IMG/VR virus record: IMGVR_UViG_3300038465_000049
Coordinates: 1-40,598 of that record
DNA: 40,598 nt
Strand: one strand, 5' to 3'
Source: a virus
The notes under the pieces were generated by a model, which saw nothing but the letters and a program-made list of their open reading frames with translations, did no database searches and was not told where the DNA came from. Every line of letters begins with the position of its first letter. Within the stretch, counting starts at the first letter, position 1. Positions 28,600-37,642 of this stretch are shown one piece after another. The position numbers and the translations under genes are program-made.

Positions 28600-31500
28600 T
28601 CAACGCTGTGACGTTCTCGTCATTTTGGCGTCGTATTTATTGCGTGCCTTGCGCTGGTCTTGGTCTTCAGTCTCGCTTTCACCAGGTTGAAACATGGCGC
28701 GTAAGACTGCTTCCGTTTCTTCCATGCGCTCAACAGTCTTACCAATCACTTTGGTTTTGGTACGCTCATCAGCTTCACCGAGTCCAAAAGGCAATGGCAC
28801 TTTTTGACCGCCTAATCCGCGTAAATGCATTCCAGACTCGCTGTAAATATCGGTTGTGTGCGTGCCGTGGGCATGAGCTTCTTCGTATGCATTATAGATT
28901 TTACGTGCGGTTTCTAAAGACATCGTGTCTGCCAGTTCGTTCATGCCTACTTTGGCTGCAAACATAGATGCAGCCGCAATTTTAGATTTATCCTTCGACT
29001 TGCTGCTATCGAGTGTTTGCAAGTTTTTAACTGATGCCTGCACGACATTGCCGCCCACCTTTGCGAGTGGGAAAAATGTAGGTTGCACGTGAGCCATACG
29101 CCAGCCGCCTAAATAATGGCCGGCGAATGCAGCGCTATCTAAAAATTTCTCCATTTTGTCTAACGTTTCACGATTTTCGTCGGTGCCATTAGCAAGCGCA
29201 TTACGTACTTCCCATGGAATGACATTGGCGCCCGCAACACTAGTAAGTGCAATCGCTGATGTCATTAATTGACGCATACCAGTGCGAATGCCCGGCAAAT
29301 CTCCTGATACCATTGCTTTTCCAAGATCTTTTAATATGCCGGTCTGCACGCGACTTTGTTGAATAATTGAGCGTGAGAATGGTGCAATAAGGCGCGACAC
29401 TGCACCGAAATTGACAGTTGAGCGATCGACGATATTCGCTACCTTGTAGCCCGACGGTCCAGCACCTAATGAGCGGTCCATAAAATCCCAAATATGCGTT
29501 GCCGCCTGAAGGCGCGTTTCTGGATTCATCACTGACGGATTGACCATCGCTTTAACCATATCATTGCGTAAGGCCGTGCCACCGCCTGGATACTTCATCT
29601 GCTTGGCCGCATATTCTGAAGCGGTAATGAGGGTTAATCCACTCTTTGCCCCTTCGATGCCTTGACCGCTAATCGCTTGCTGGATGCCGTGCGCAATCGG
29701 TTGATTTTTTATCCATTTAGTTAGCGGTTCTTGGAATTTGTTGACAGCGTTGCTGATCGGATTCATCGAATCTTCAGACATGTTACTAATCGGTAGTTTT
29801 GTATTCCAGGATTTTGCAAATGCCCATGTACCGCGCGGGTCTTTTGCAAGCGCATTGGCCGCCCGCGCAAATTCACCAGGCGCAAGCACTAGATTAGCGT
29901 GAACGGCTTCAACTGCATGTAACGCGTGCATGTGCGTGTTGCCCAAACTAATCGCGCTCGTGGTGCCTGTAGTAATGGCATTTAGAATGTCTGAGCCGGG
30001 GTCATGTGCAAACTCTGGATTCTCCCAATTCAGGCGCAATTCTTTATGCAACACGGAAAGTAGTTCTTTGTTTTTTGGGTCTTTGTCTTTTATAAAATCC
30101 ATATAGCGCTTTATCATCGCAGCGCCTTCTTTGCGTACTTGTCGAACGTTGATGAGTGCTTGTTTTAATTGTGGTGTTAGATGTTGCGATACCATAATTT
30201 CAGCCGGGTCACGCAATTTCGTCCAATCATTCATGGCGTCGACGCTCATGTGATGCAAATCAATTCCTTGTAATGCAATCGCACGTTTAGCAATCGCGCG
30301 TTGTAATTCTGCGACAAATTCAGGTTGAGCGCTACGTTTAAAGATATCCATATTCATCTCGTTCAAGAATACTTGGCCAGCGCGATTTATGAATTGCTTA
30401 GGGGTTTTTACATTCGCCATACCTACTGCTTTCCACAAAGTTTCCAGAGTTTGCTTGGCGACAACTAGCGGGTATTCGGTTACACCGTGTCCTGCTTCTT
30501 CTTCAATGAATTGCGTCATGAAGTCTTTAATTTCTGCAAGTCGTCCAGTCTTCTCACCCAATTCTTGAAGCGCTTTATCATCCAGTGGTGCGCCGGTTAG
30601 AATTTTTGCCAAGTTAGGATTGAAACCTTTAATGATGTCAGCTAATTTCGTTCGACTTGGCGTCATGTCAACGATTGGCGATTTTGCTTGTTCTGCTGTG
30701 CGCCGTGCCGCAAGGTCGGATTTATACGCTGCGGCTTGCGTTGCGTTTGCATCAGCTGGTGGATGATAACGATTCTGCGTTTGATTGGAAACTGTGTAAT
30801 GATGCCCATTTACATCCATGCGCACAGATTCGTGTTCGGCTAATCGTGTTGTGATTCGCGCGGCGTCTCGAACTGCTTCATATTGCTTTTGCAAAGCAGC
30901 GACTTTGTCGGCTAGCTTTTTAATTTCGATTCCAGCTTGAAGGTCGTCTTTGCCTTTTAGAATGTAATCTGCAAACTTCGCGCTATTATTCTCGTCACGA
31001 ATTAGAGATGCTTCTGTATTAGGCACAACATTTAAATGCGAGAAGCCTACTGCTTTAGCTGCTGCATCGCGCAATTGTTTATCGATATTTGGATGGATGA
31101 AATTAGGACGCTTATCATATGCGGGACCAATGACGCCGCGCGCATTTAGTTTTTCTACGAATTGCTTAAAAGCTGATTCGAACTGATGATATGCCCTATC
31201 TCTGCGAGTTTTTGCAAGCACTACATCTTTAAGCGCTGCCGCTTCTTCCTCTGATGCAGGACGAGCGTTAGTGTGCTTCATCGCGTTAACTTGTTCGCGC
31301 GTAGATAAATGCGGGGGCAATTGTTCGGGATGATTGCCACCACCTGAGCCACCATTGGTAGGAGGATCAGGGTGCCGACGCTCTAAAGTTTCGTAGGCTT
31401 TTTGCTGTACTTCTTCGCTTTCATGTGACATTAACGCAATTAACTCATCATCAGATTTTGCGTCAAATGGTGTTTCTGTTTTTGGTTCTTTGTAATTGGC

Positions 31501-32346
31501 TTGACGTGCGCCAATTGCTGCATCACGCTCTGCTTTTGCAGCATCTAATTTGCGTTGTGCATCTTGCATCGCTGTAGGTTGTGCCGCTAAATTTGCAGCG
31601 CGCTGTTTTGCGATTGCATCTAATTCGGCTGCATTGTCCCGAGCCAAGCGTTTTGCTGGCAATCCTGCCTTGAACCCTTTATCAATGCCACCTTTGCTTA
31701 ATTGATAATGTTCCAAGCCTTTGCCTGCGATACCCAATGCGCCGCCAACAGCTGTACCAATGCCAAATTGCTTGGCCGCTTCATTGGGGTCGAATTGTCC
31801 CGTCTGCGCAAGTCGCGTGCCTTCTCCAAGCGCAGTATTGATGGCACCCTGGGCAAGCGCGTTTTTCACGACTCCGCGCGGTGAGAAATTGACAGCAACT
31901 GACGGCAAAAAATGACCAACGGCATCAGCTATTGGCGTTTTTGTTGGTCCTAAAAGTGCTTGCACTTGCTGCGCATATGTGGGGGATTGGCTTTTCATTC
32001 CAACAGCGGCCGCGAGTTTGTCCGCTGCAAACTTTGATGGAAGCGCAACGAGATCCCCCAGTTCAGCGCCACCGCGCAATGCGCCGCCAGCCGCACCGGC
32101 CAATTCTGGTATCAATCCATGCTGTTTAAATTCTGCGCCTGCTGCATCGAGTGTCGGCTTGACGTATTGATTATAAGTCGCGCCTAAATCAAATTGTTTG
32201 CCATTAGTTTTAGAGACTGCGGGCTTCGCTAGAAAGCGATCTAATGAGTCGCTTTTCTTTGCTTCTGGTGGTGGTGCTTCGGGTGCGGCTTGAGCGGTTA
32301 CGCCTGATGACGATTGGCTCAAAAACCGATCAAGTGAGTCAGGCAT
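28600..32346 (-). CDS. Giant internal-virion/ejection-type protein (1248 aa)
   Basis: The N-terminus carries two copies of 'DSLDRFL' (residues 3-9 and 33-39) separated by an Ala/Pro linker, probably a binding motif. Then an Ala/Gly-rich region (70-210), coiled coils (about 235-285, 470-510), and a long helical C-terminus with amphipathic stretches ('LIAPFSRSIIQQSRVQTGILKDLGKAM', 'RQLMTSAIALTSVAGANVIPW'). No enzyme motif is seen. Size, composition and the run of partner genes resemble internal core proteins of short-tailed phages that enter the host with the DNA (inference). Ends in a charged tail. Good GGGAG ribosome site. Confidence 0.55.
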   Translation of the reverse strand: MPDSLDRFLSQSSSGVTAQAAPEAPPPEAKKSDSLDRFLAKPAVSKTNGKQFDLGATYNQYVKPTLDAAGAEFKQHGLIPELAGAAGGALRGGAELGDLVALPSKFAADKLAAAVGMKSQSPTYAQQVQALLGPTKTPIADAVGHFLPSVAVNFSPRGVVKNALAQGAINTALGEGTRLAQTGQFDPNEAAKQFGIGTAVGGALGIAGKGLEHYQLSKGGIDKGFKAGLPAKRLARDNAAELDAIAKQRAANLAAQPTAMQDAQRKLDAAKAERDAAIGARQANYKEPKTETPFDAKSDDELIALMSHESEEVQQKAYETLERRHPDPPTNGGSGGGNHPEQLPPHLSTREQVNAMKHTNARPASEEEAAALKDVVLAKTRRDRAYHQFESAFKQFVEKLNARGVIGPAYDKRPNFIHPNIDKQLRDAAAKAVGFSHLNVVPNTEASLIRDENNSAKFADYILKGKDDLQAGIEIKKLADKVAALQKQYEAVRDAARITTRLAEHESVRMDVNGHHYTVSNQTQNRYHPPADANATQAAAYKSDLAARRTAEQAKSPIVDMTPSRTKLADIIKGFNPNLAKILTGAPLDDKALQELGEKTGRLAEIKDFMTQFIEEEAGHGVTEYPLVVAKQTLETLWKAVGMANVKTPKQFINRAGQVFLNEMNMDIFKRSAQPEFVAELQRAIAKRAIALQGIDLHHMSVDAMNDWTKLRDPAEIMVSQHLTPQLKQALINVRQVRKEGAAMIKRYMDFIKDKDPKNKELLSVLHKELRLNWENPEFAHDPGSDILNAITTGTTSAISLGNTHMHALHAVEAVHANLVLAPGEFARAANALAKDPRGTWAFAKSWNTKLPISNMSEDSMNPISNAVNKFQEPLTKWIKNQPIAHGIQQAISGQGIEGAKSGLTLITASEYAAKQMKYPGGGTALRNDMVKAMVNPSVMNPETRLQAATHIWDFMDRSLGAGPSGYKVANIVDRSTVNFGAVSRLIAPFSRSIIQQSRVQTGILKDLGKAMVSGDLPGIRTGMRQLMTSAIALTSVAGANVIPWEVRNALANGTDENRETLDKMEKFLDSAAFAGHYLGGWRMAHVQPTFFPLAKVGGNVVQASVKNLQTLDSSKSKDKSKIAAASMFAAKVGMNELADTMSLETARKIYNAYEEAHAHGTHTTDIYSESGMHLRGLGGQKVPLPFGLGEADERTKTKVIGKTVERMEETEAVLRAMFQPGESETEDQDQRKARNKYDAKMTRTSQR

Positions 32347-32349
32347 TTT

Positions 32350-34410
32350 TTACTCCCGTATGCTATATCCATTGTCGACTATTTTTTTACGCAATTCTTC
32401 GGGGTTAGTTTCGCTCATTGCGTAATGTCTAAAAAGCGCTTCGGTTGCTGGTTCGCCTGCATATCGGGCTTTAGGGTATTTGTACATATCAGCATCAGAC
32501 GCAAGATTTTTTGCTCTTGACTCCGCGGCGCGTGTGGCATTTAATTCCATACCAGATTGCATGTAAGCATCTTTAATTGGTTGCTCTTGTTTTTGAAAGT
32601 CGAATTTGTCTTCGGCCAAATCTTCGCGAACATCTGCAAGATCGTAATTCTTTTGCATAATGTTTGCTTTTTGCTGCGAAATTTGATTGCTTTGAGAACG
32701 CAGTCGTACATTTTCCTTGGCAATATTTTCCATGAATTTTTTATGCTGTTCGGCGAACTTTTTATCAGCTAAGCGTGCTTTGAATGCATCGCTTTGAGCA
32801 GCTTGAAGAATGTCACGATTAGCTGCCATCGCTGCTTTTTTAGTAGCAAGCTGCCAATCCTTATCAGCGTTCTCATAGTTTTTGCGAGCGTCAACGACGG
32901 CTTGCTGTGTTACTTTGACATTGTTGCCAATGTTGAATCGCGCATTTCTAACTGCTGATTCTTCCGCTTTTTCGCCATTAGCTTCCCAGTGCGCCATCTG
33001 TTCGCGATACATAATCATGTCTTGATTATTCGCTTGCCGTTGGTCCATATATGCGTTGTGACGCATCCAATCCTCTTGGCGCACCGCTTCCTGTAGTGGG
33101 CGCACACCTCTAAAAATACCGGCCGCGACTCTCAGTCCTTTGCTTTGTGGCGGCAAAGAAGGCATACCGAGCATAGGTGGGTCTGGTCTTGGATGTCTGC
33201 GCTTATAATCATTGGCTGCGCGCTCACGGATTTTGTCTTCTACATCTGGTGTGAGCATTCCCATAAAGCCGGTTTCGGGGTCTACGGTTCGCGCCATTTG
33301 AGCTAAATGATTATGTTGAGCAGTCGCGGCTTTGAGTTGTTTTAACAGTTGTGGACGATCGTCTGTAGCATCGCGCAAATGATTTTTTTCTAGCGTTTCG
33401 CGGCTGGCATAAAGTCTTTTAAGTGTAGGGTCTGCTACGCCTTCAAGAACATTGACAGGTTTATCAGATGGTCCCAATTCAGGCGCTAAAATATCGGCAA
33501 CTGAATCAGGCGAGCCATCATAACCTTGAGCGGCGGCACGATTATCGTATTGCGCCTGCTGTGCAGCTGGAGATAATCCTGCCTTGTGAGCGCGATATGC
33601 AGCGAGTGCTTGTGCCTCATCAGGCGACAAACCGGGTATTGTCATTGCGCTAGCAAGAGATGTAGTTGGTGGCGGGGGTGGCACCATACCACTTTGAGGC
33701 TTATAACCGGCACCACTTCCACGCGCGGTTGCCGTAGCATTCGGATATTGTGTCAACACATTCGCCGATGGTGGATTTTGCGGTATGCCCCATTGTTGTG
33801 GTGAGCCTAATGATTGTGGAGCTTGCTGCTGTGGAGGTTGTTGTGAGCGTTGCAACATCTCAGCTAGATTGTTGCCGCTAGATTGGGGGACTGCACTATT
33901 GCCAGTGTTGGGAACGGTTGCCATTGCAGGAGCGCCTAAACCTTGACCGGGTACAGCGTTGTAATATGGCGAGCCTACTGCCATGCCTGCGCCGCCAGCG
34001 CCTTGCACCATCTTGGCAAAGCCGTCTAGCGTTGGATTGCTGGAAATGTTGCCGTTAAGCGATTGCGGGGTATAGCCATTTGTTTCCACAGCTTGAATGC
34101 CAGGATTGTTATTGCTTGGGTTGTTATAACCGGGATTAAAGCCGACTGGTTGGAATGTCGAGTCTAATGAATTTGAGGTAATCGTTTGCGGCGCATAGCT
34201 GCTGTTGCTGTTTGCCTGTGAATTATATTGATTAGGGTTAAGAGTTGCGCTACCGCCCGGCCCGCCACCACCACCGAGCAATCCCGATAAAGGTCTAAGT
34301 GCGCTACTTAATGGGTCCACAACGCTCAAAAGTGGATCGGCCGCTGCCGAAACAACCGCACGTAGCGCGACTTGACAACAAACTGAGCGCGGGAAGCCTC
34401 TAAATTTCAT
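32350..34410 (-). CDS. Large virion/ejection-type protein (686 aa)
   Basis: Residues 1-230 are Asn/Ser/Gln/Gly/Pro-rich and probably disordered, with 'STFQPVGFNPG' around 85-95. Residues 330-640 are helical and charged ('RQANNQDMIMYREQMAHWEANGEKAEES', 'MQKNYDLADVREDLAEDKFDFQKQEQPIKD'). The start overlaps the stop of the 172-residue gene (TAATG). It lies 4 bp before the giant gene, so the two are likely a complex. No family assigned. Confidence 0.5.
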   Translation of the reverse strand: MKFRGFPRSVCCQVALRAVVSAAADPLLSVVDPLSSALRPLSGLLGGGGGPGGSATLNPNQYNSQANSNSSYAPQTITSNSLDSTFQPVGFNPGYNNPSNNNPGIQAVETNGYTPQSLNGNISSNPTLDGFAKMVQGAGGAGMAVGSPYYNAVPGQGLGAPAMATVPNTGNSAVPQSSGNNLAEMLQRSQQPPQQQAPQSLGSPQQWGIPQNPPSANVLTQYPNATATARGSGAGYKPQSGMVPPPPPTTSLASAMTIPGLSPDEAQALAAYRAHKAGLSPAAQQAQYDNRAAAQGYDGSPDSVADILAPELGPSDKPVNVLEGVADPTLKRLYASRETLEKNHLRDATDDRPQLLKQLKAATAQHNHLAQMARTVDPETGFMGMLTPDVEDKIRERAANDYKRRHPRPDPPMLGMPSLPPQSKGLRVAAGIFRGVRPLQEAVRQEDWMRHNAYMDQRQANNQDMIMYREQMAHWEANGEKAEESAVRNARFNIGNNVKVTQQAVVDARKNYENADKDWQLATKKAAMAANRDILQAAQSDAFKARLADKKFAEQHKKFMENIAKENVRLRSQSNQISQQKANIMQKNYDLADVREDLAEDKFDFQKQEQPIKDAYMQSGMELNATRAAESRAKNLASDADMYKYPKARYAGEPATEALFRHYAMSETNPEELRKKIVDNGYSIRE

Positions 34411-34928
34411 TACTTATTGCTCCCGTAGTTCATCGCCATCTGTGAAAACTGCATTAGTGGCGTGTTTGGAATATTGATACCGGGATTCGCATAATCAGGT
34501 GTAGACATGCCGGGTGCATATCCAACCGGTTGAAAGGTTGAGCCAAGATTGATCGAATTGTAATAGGGGTTTGATTGGCTAACCTGCTGATTCTGCTGTG
34601 TGGAGTTTTGGTTAGACGCATTAGCTGCACCACCACCGCCACCGCCACCAAAAAGACCAAATCCACCATTACCGCCTTTAGCCGTTGCAGTCTGATCGGT
34701 CAGCGCCGTTTGATTGCCAAGGGTAAAAGAGTTATTCGGACCACCACCGCCGCCCGCCGAGACTGTTCCCGTTAAAGTACCGCCGCCACCACCTAAGCTA
34801 TTGGTGTTGTTTTGCGTGTTGTCTTGATTTTGGCTATTCGAAGCAGAGCCACCAGCGCCACCAAGTCCTAGCAGGCTGCCAAGTAAACCGCTCGAACTAA
34901 CGCCGCCTGTTAGATAATTTGGTTCCAT
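34410..34928 (-). CDS. Gly/Asn/Gln-rich virion-type protein (172 aa)
   Basis: Low-complexity with Gly runs, ending in a segment ('STFQPVGYAPG...PDYANPGI...PLMQFSQMA') shared with the N-terminal region of the 686-residue protein next to it. Starts immediately after the upstream stop without a clear ribosome site, so translation is probably coupled. Function unknown. Confidence 0.45.
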   Translation of the reverse strand: MEPNYLTGGVSSSGLLGSLLGLGGAGGSASNSQNQDNTQNNTNSLGGGGGTLTGTVSAGGGGGPNNSFTLGNQTALTDQTATAKGGNGGFGLFGGGGGGGAANASNQNSTQQNQQVSQSNPYYNSINLGSTFQPVGYAPGMSTPDYANPGINIPNTPLMQFSQMAMNYGSNK

Positions 34929-35537
34929 TTATGGCACACCAAGTGCTGACATTAAAAGCATCATTAATGGATTTTGCGAAATCGTTTGTGTGCCCGCATT
35001 TTGTCCGGCTGTATATCCTTGACTTGTACCAGAGGTAGTGTTATTTGTGCCGAGCGCGTTAAATGCGGTTGAGCCTGCGCCACTCAAAGCATTTTCATAA
35101 TTACTTGTGCCCGTATTGAATTGATTGGCTAATAGGCTTTGTAATCCCATTGCATAATTGCTTTGCAACTGTGGCGATCCAGCGCCGCCCTGCATAGCTG
35201 TAGCTGGCGCGGTTTGATTGTATGCAGTCTGATAGGCGCTTACCAAGTTAGGGTTATTTGTAAATGAGGAAAGACCGCCACCGATCAAATTACTGTAATT
35301 TCCAGCTAATTGATTTTGTAATCCAGACTGACCGCCGCCATATACGTTGTACGAATTGGCGTTGTTTGTATATCCACTAGCATTTTCCTGAGTGTTTGCA
35401 CTGTTGCTATTTGTTGATTGCGATGGCACTAGCTGATATCGCTCACTTGTTCTGACACGCTCAGACTTAATCGGCTGAACGGCGAGAACGTCTAGCGATG
35501 CGTCTTGAACATGTCGAGAACTGTAGTGAGGTTTCAT
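34929..35537 (-). CDS. Asn/Ser/Gln-rich virion-type protein (202 aa)
   Basis: Mostly low-complexity Asn, Ser, Gly, Gln and Thr with regularly spaced Tyr ('NANSYNVYGGGQSGLQNQLAGNYSNLIGGG') and a hydrophobic C-terminus ('QNPLMMLLMSALGVP'). The N-terminal 35 residues differ in composition and may be a separate leader. It lacks a clear ribosome site and probably depends on coupling. Position suggests an ejection or internal head protein. Confidence 0.45.
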   Translation of the reverse strand: MKPHYSSRHVQDASLDVLAVQPIKSERVRTSERYQLVPSQSTNSNSANTQENASGYTNNANSYNVYGGGQSGLQNQLAGNYSNLIGGGLSSFTNNPNLVSAYQTAYNQTAPATAMQGGAGSPQLQSNYAMGLQSLLANQFNTGTSNYENALSGAGSTAFNALGTNNTTSGTSQGYTAGQNAGTQTISQNPLMMLLMSALGVP

Positions 35538-35539
35538 GA

Positions 35540-35818
35540 TTATTTTGTTGCTACAACAGGCGAGGCAACAGCTGAAGTAGATACATGTTTTCCGAGAGTT
35601 TCTAAACTTGTTAACAAGGCTTGGACTTTAGGATTCTTGTAAAGAGTAAGAAGGGTTTCCTCTGCTTTCTGCAAATCGGCTAAAGTGCCATCAGATTTAA
35701 GCTCAGAATAAAGGGCGGTTGCTGCTTCTGCTGCGGTTATGATTTCTGCAAAGTTCATTACTAAATGTGCTCCTACTTTGAATGGTGATTCGACTGCGTG
35801 AATAATCCTTCCTATCAT
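35540..35818 (-). CDS. Small helical protein (92 aa)
   Basis: AAGGA lies upstream of the ATG. Helical and Ala/Leu-rich ('FAEIITAAEAATALYSELKSDGTLADLQKAEETLLTLYKNPKVQALL'), with an Ala/Val/Ser-rich end. No motif recognised. Part of the leftward virion operon. Confidence 0.5.
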   Translation of the reverse strand: MIGRIIHAVESPFKVGAHLVMNFAEIITAAEAATALYSELKSDGTLADLQKAEETLLTLYKNPKVQALLTSLETLGKHVSTSAVASPVVATK

Positions 35819-35830
35819 CTCATGTCATCC

Positions 35831-36196
35831 TTAATGGGCAAAGAGGGAATAACCACCGGTTGCGGCACTTCCTATAATCCATATGCCTATAATTGAGGCG
35901 CCTGCATATGTGAAGGTCGTTTGCGGCTGGATTGCATAGCTTGTGGTCGTCGCAGGGCTGATGAGGCTTACATATAGAATTGAGCCTAATAATGCTGAGT
36001 TATTGGTCAGAGTAAAGTTATTTGAGGCAGCAGTGAAGGGTACGTTTGTGGAAACTGTTGGCAACGAAGCAGCACTTACACTTGTCGAGTTAGCGGGAGT
36101 ATCAGTAGGTGTATAGGTTGTAACCGGCAATGGGTTTGTGGAGCTAATGGGGTTTGCGTTGTCATTACCGAACAATCGACTAAATAAACCGCTCAT
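35831..36196 (-). CDS. Thr/Ser-rich beta protein (121 aa)
   Basis: A short basic N-terminus ('SGLFSRLFGND'), a Thr/Ser/Pro-rich linker, then hydrophobic strands ('LLGSILYVSLISPATTTSYAIQPQTTFTYAGASIIGIWIIG'). Its composition resembles the small head proteins at 15190-16149. GAGG upstream. First gene of the leftward late block. Confidence 0.5.
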   Translation of the reverse strand: MSGLFSRLFGNDNANPISSTNPLPVTTYTPTDTPANSTSVSAASLPTVSTNVPFTAASNNFTLTNNSALLGSILYVSLISPATTTSYAIQPQTTFTYAGASIIGIWIIGSAATGGYSLFAH

Positions 36197-36253
36197 CAGA
36201 CTACCTCATGTATAGTAATTCCAAGTGTAGACCAGAAAGAGGCTAGAGGCAAT

Positions 36254-36601
36254 ATGACTGAGACTTTTCACAAAATTGGCGCCATGGAATATAAGGTAAA
36301 CCACGACGAAAAGGTGGTTTACAGAAAAGAGGTCGTGTCGGCACATGCGGGCGAGGCTGAAAAAGCACAACATCCAGACGGGTATAAATGGCTTAATACA
36401 GGTGGCGATTATACGAAATTTGCCAACAAATTCCCGGCGGAGGCTACATACGAGGCGCCTGAAGATGGAAATGTGCCAGGCAAAGTAATCGCGGAGCCAT
36501 CAGAAGATTTTAGTGTTGAGCCTGATTCGACAAGTGATTCCCCCGATCAAGATGATTCACATGATGATTTCACTAAGGCGCGAAAGCTCAAAGGCAAGTA
36601 G
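36254..36601 (+). CDS. Hypothetical acidic protein (115 aa)
   Basis: The first 75 residues look folded ('EYKVNHDEKVVYRKEVVSAHAGEAEKAQHPDGYKWLNTGGDYTKF'). The remainder is an Asp/Ser/Pro-rich acidic tail ending in a basic patch. Divergent from the leftward virion operon. Not recognised. Confidence 0.55.
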   Translation: MTETFHKIGAMEYKVNHDEKVVYRKEVVSAHAGEAEKAQHPDGYKWLNTGGDYTKFANKFPAEATYEAPEDGNVPGKVIAEPSEDFSVEPDSTSDSPDQDDSHDDFTKARKLKGK

Positions 36602-36617
36602 AATAATCAACGAATTT

Positions 36618-36658
36618 AGGCATTGAGAAAGGTGGGGGATTATTCCTCTGCCTTTTTT
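36618..36658 (+). terminator. Possible intrinsic terminator
   Basis: AGGCA (36618-36622) pairs with TGCCT (36649-36653), with GAG/CTC inside, followed by six T. It lies after the 115-residue gene and inside the 3' end of the convergent gene, where the T run encodes lysines. The loop is large, so support is modest. Confidence 0.35.
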
Positions 36659-36849
36659 CTTGGTCGTGTCTCTTTGACACCCACAGGTCTGCCGCCATAT
36701 TTACGACCATTCTCGCGTGACGCCGCAACACGCTTTTCGCTCGTAATGCTGTTGCAATGTGCGCTCCACAATCGTTTAAGCTCAATCTCAGAGATTGTGG
36801 CTTCGATAGGTTTGTGACATTCGGGGCATTTTAGTGTGATTTCGCTCAT
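36640..36849 (-). CDS. Small protein with Zn knuckle and basic AT-hook-like tail (69 aa)
   Basis: CPEC at residues 8-11 suggests half of a zinc ribbon. The C-terminus ('GGRPVGVKETRPRKKAEE') is basic with a GRP core like AT-hook peptides, so DNA binding is plausible. The ATG overlaps the upstream stop (ATGA), with AAGGTGA before it. Confidence 0.5.
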   Translation of the reverse strand: MSEITLKCPECHKPIEATISEIELKRLWSAHCNSITSEKRVAASRENGRKYGGRPVGVKETRPRKKAEE

Positions 36850-37067
36850 TTAGTCACCTTGCAATCGCCGTGCGTTATGCGTATCGGGAATATTCTCTTA
36901 GCAAGCTGGGCAGTTGTGATTTCTTGATTGCAATCTTCGCACTGAATGACCAACAATCCGATGCTTGCAAGAATTTCGTTTAGACGGTCGGTTATTTCAT
37001 CTTCTGTCATATCGGCATGATTGCTTAGCAAAACATTCATTTTAAAGATTGTGAATTCGCTCAACAT
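36846..37067 (-). CDS. Hypothetical protein with CxxC (73 aa)
   Basis: ATG at 37067 is preferred over the upstream TTG. It overlaps the end of the upstream gene. Helical ('MTEDEITDRLNEILASIG') followed by CEDC, a possible metal knuckle. No assignment. Confidence 0.5.
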   Translation of the reverse strand: MLSEFTIFKMNVLLSNHADMTEDEITDRLNEILASIGLLVIQCEDCNQEITTAQLAKRIFPIRITHGDCKVTK

Positions 37068-37252
37068 TTTTCGACGAACTCCATTAATGCGCAACGTTCA
37101 AGATGTGAACGATATGATTCGACACTCGTACAAGTATGCGGCAATAGGCTCACCGATTTATTTACTGTAGGCGCTTCAAATACAACTTTCGTGACAGGGC
37201 AGCGAAAAATTGCAACACCACAATATGGGCAATTAAAAGCGATAACTTGCAT
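37061..37252 (-). CDS. Small Cys-rich protein (63 aa)
   Basis: CPYC at residues 8-11, then C18, C41 and C54, and a final C63: a possible zinc finger. AAGGAG lies upstream of the ATG, which overlaps the stop of the 32-residue gene (TAATG). Function unknown. Confidence 0.55.
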   Translation of the reverse strand: MQVIAFNCPYCGVAIFRCPVTKVVFEAPTVNKSVSLLPHTCTSVESYRSHLERCALMEFVEKC

Positions 37253-37350
37253 TAATCTAACTCCTTAATTGCGGCACGAGTGTACGCTCGGTGTTCAGCG
37301 ATAAAGCCGACTAATAAAATCGTCACCATTACAATAAATGCAGTCGTCAT
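37252..37350 (-). CDS. Small membrane peptide (32 aa)
   Basis: GAGGGG lies five bases upstream of the ATG. Residues 3-19 ('AFIVMVTILLVGFIA') form one membrane helix, followed by a charged tail. First gene of the leftward unit driven by the promoter at 37379-37408. Confidence 0.5.
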   Translation of the reverse strand: MTTAFIVMVTILLVGFIAEHRAYTRAAIKELD

Positions 37351-37367
37351 AAAAACCCCTCACTCGG

Positions 37368-37408
37368 TTGACACTGTTAGCATAATCTGCCATGCTAGAA
37401 TTTGTCAA
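37368..37408. promoter_or_regulatory. Divergent promoter/operator dyad
   Basis: The minus strand has TTGACA (37408-37403), 18-bp spacer, TATGCT (37384-37379), a strong promoter. The plus strand has TTGACA at 37368-37373 with a weak CATGCT at 37391-37396. The whole block is an interrupted dyad: TTGACA at both ends and TAGCAT/ATGCTA inside. Confidence 0.6.
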
Positions 37409-37426
37409 TGAGAGATGGGCAATTAA

Positions 37427-37642
37427 ATGCAAGGCAATCGAGTAAGTGTAATGACGGTTAATCAATGCTTTCGATGTCAGTCAAAGCGCTGTCATTACCG
37501 CATTTATATCCGCGCGGGTGATTTCGATGAGGTTGCGTGTCGTGTTCATAAACTTGAGTTGGAGCAAAAAGCAGATCAAGTAATTGAAAAAGATGCCACG
37601 CGAATACATGTAATTGGCAATTTCTTGAAGAGGTTAAAATGA
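37427..37642 (+). CDS. Small Cys-rich protein (71 aa)
   Basis: CFRCQSKRCH at residues 14-23 plus a later Cys-X2-His ('CRVHK') make a likely single zinc finger; the C-terminus is a charged helix. The stop overlaps the next ATG (ATGA). Start chosen at the first ATG after AGAGATGGG. Confidence 0.55.
   Translation: MQGNRVSVMTVNQCFRCQSKRCHYRIYIRAGDFDEVACRVHKLELEQKADQVIEKDATRIHVIGNFLKRLK

Noticed and set aside
28578-28967. Plus-strand frames opposite the giant minus-strand gene
   Set aside because: No ribosome sites or promoters; codon pattern follows the minus-strand gene.
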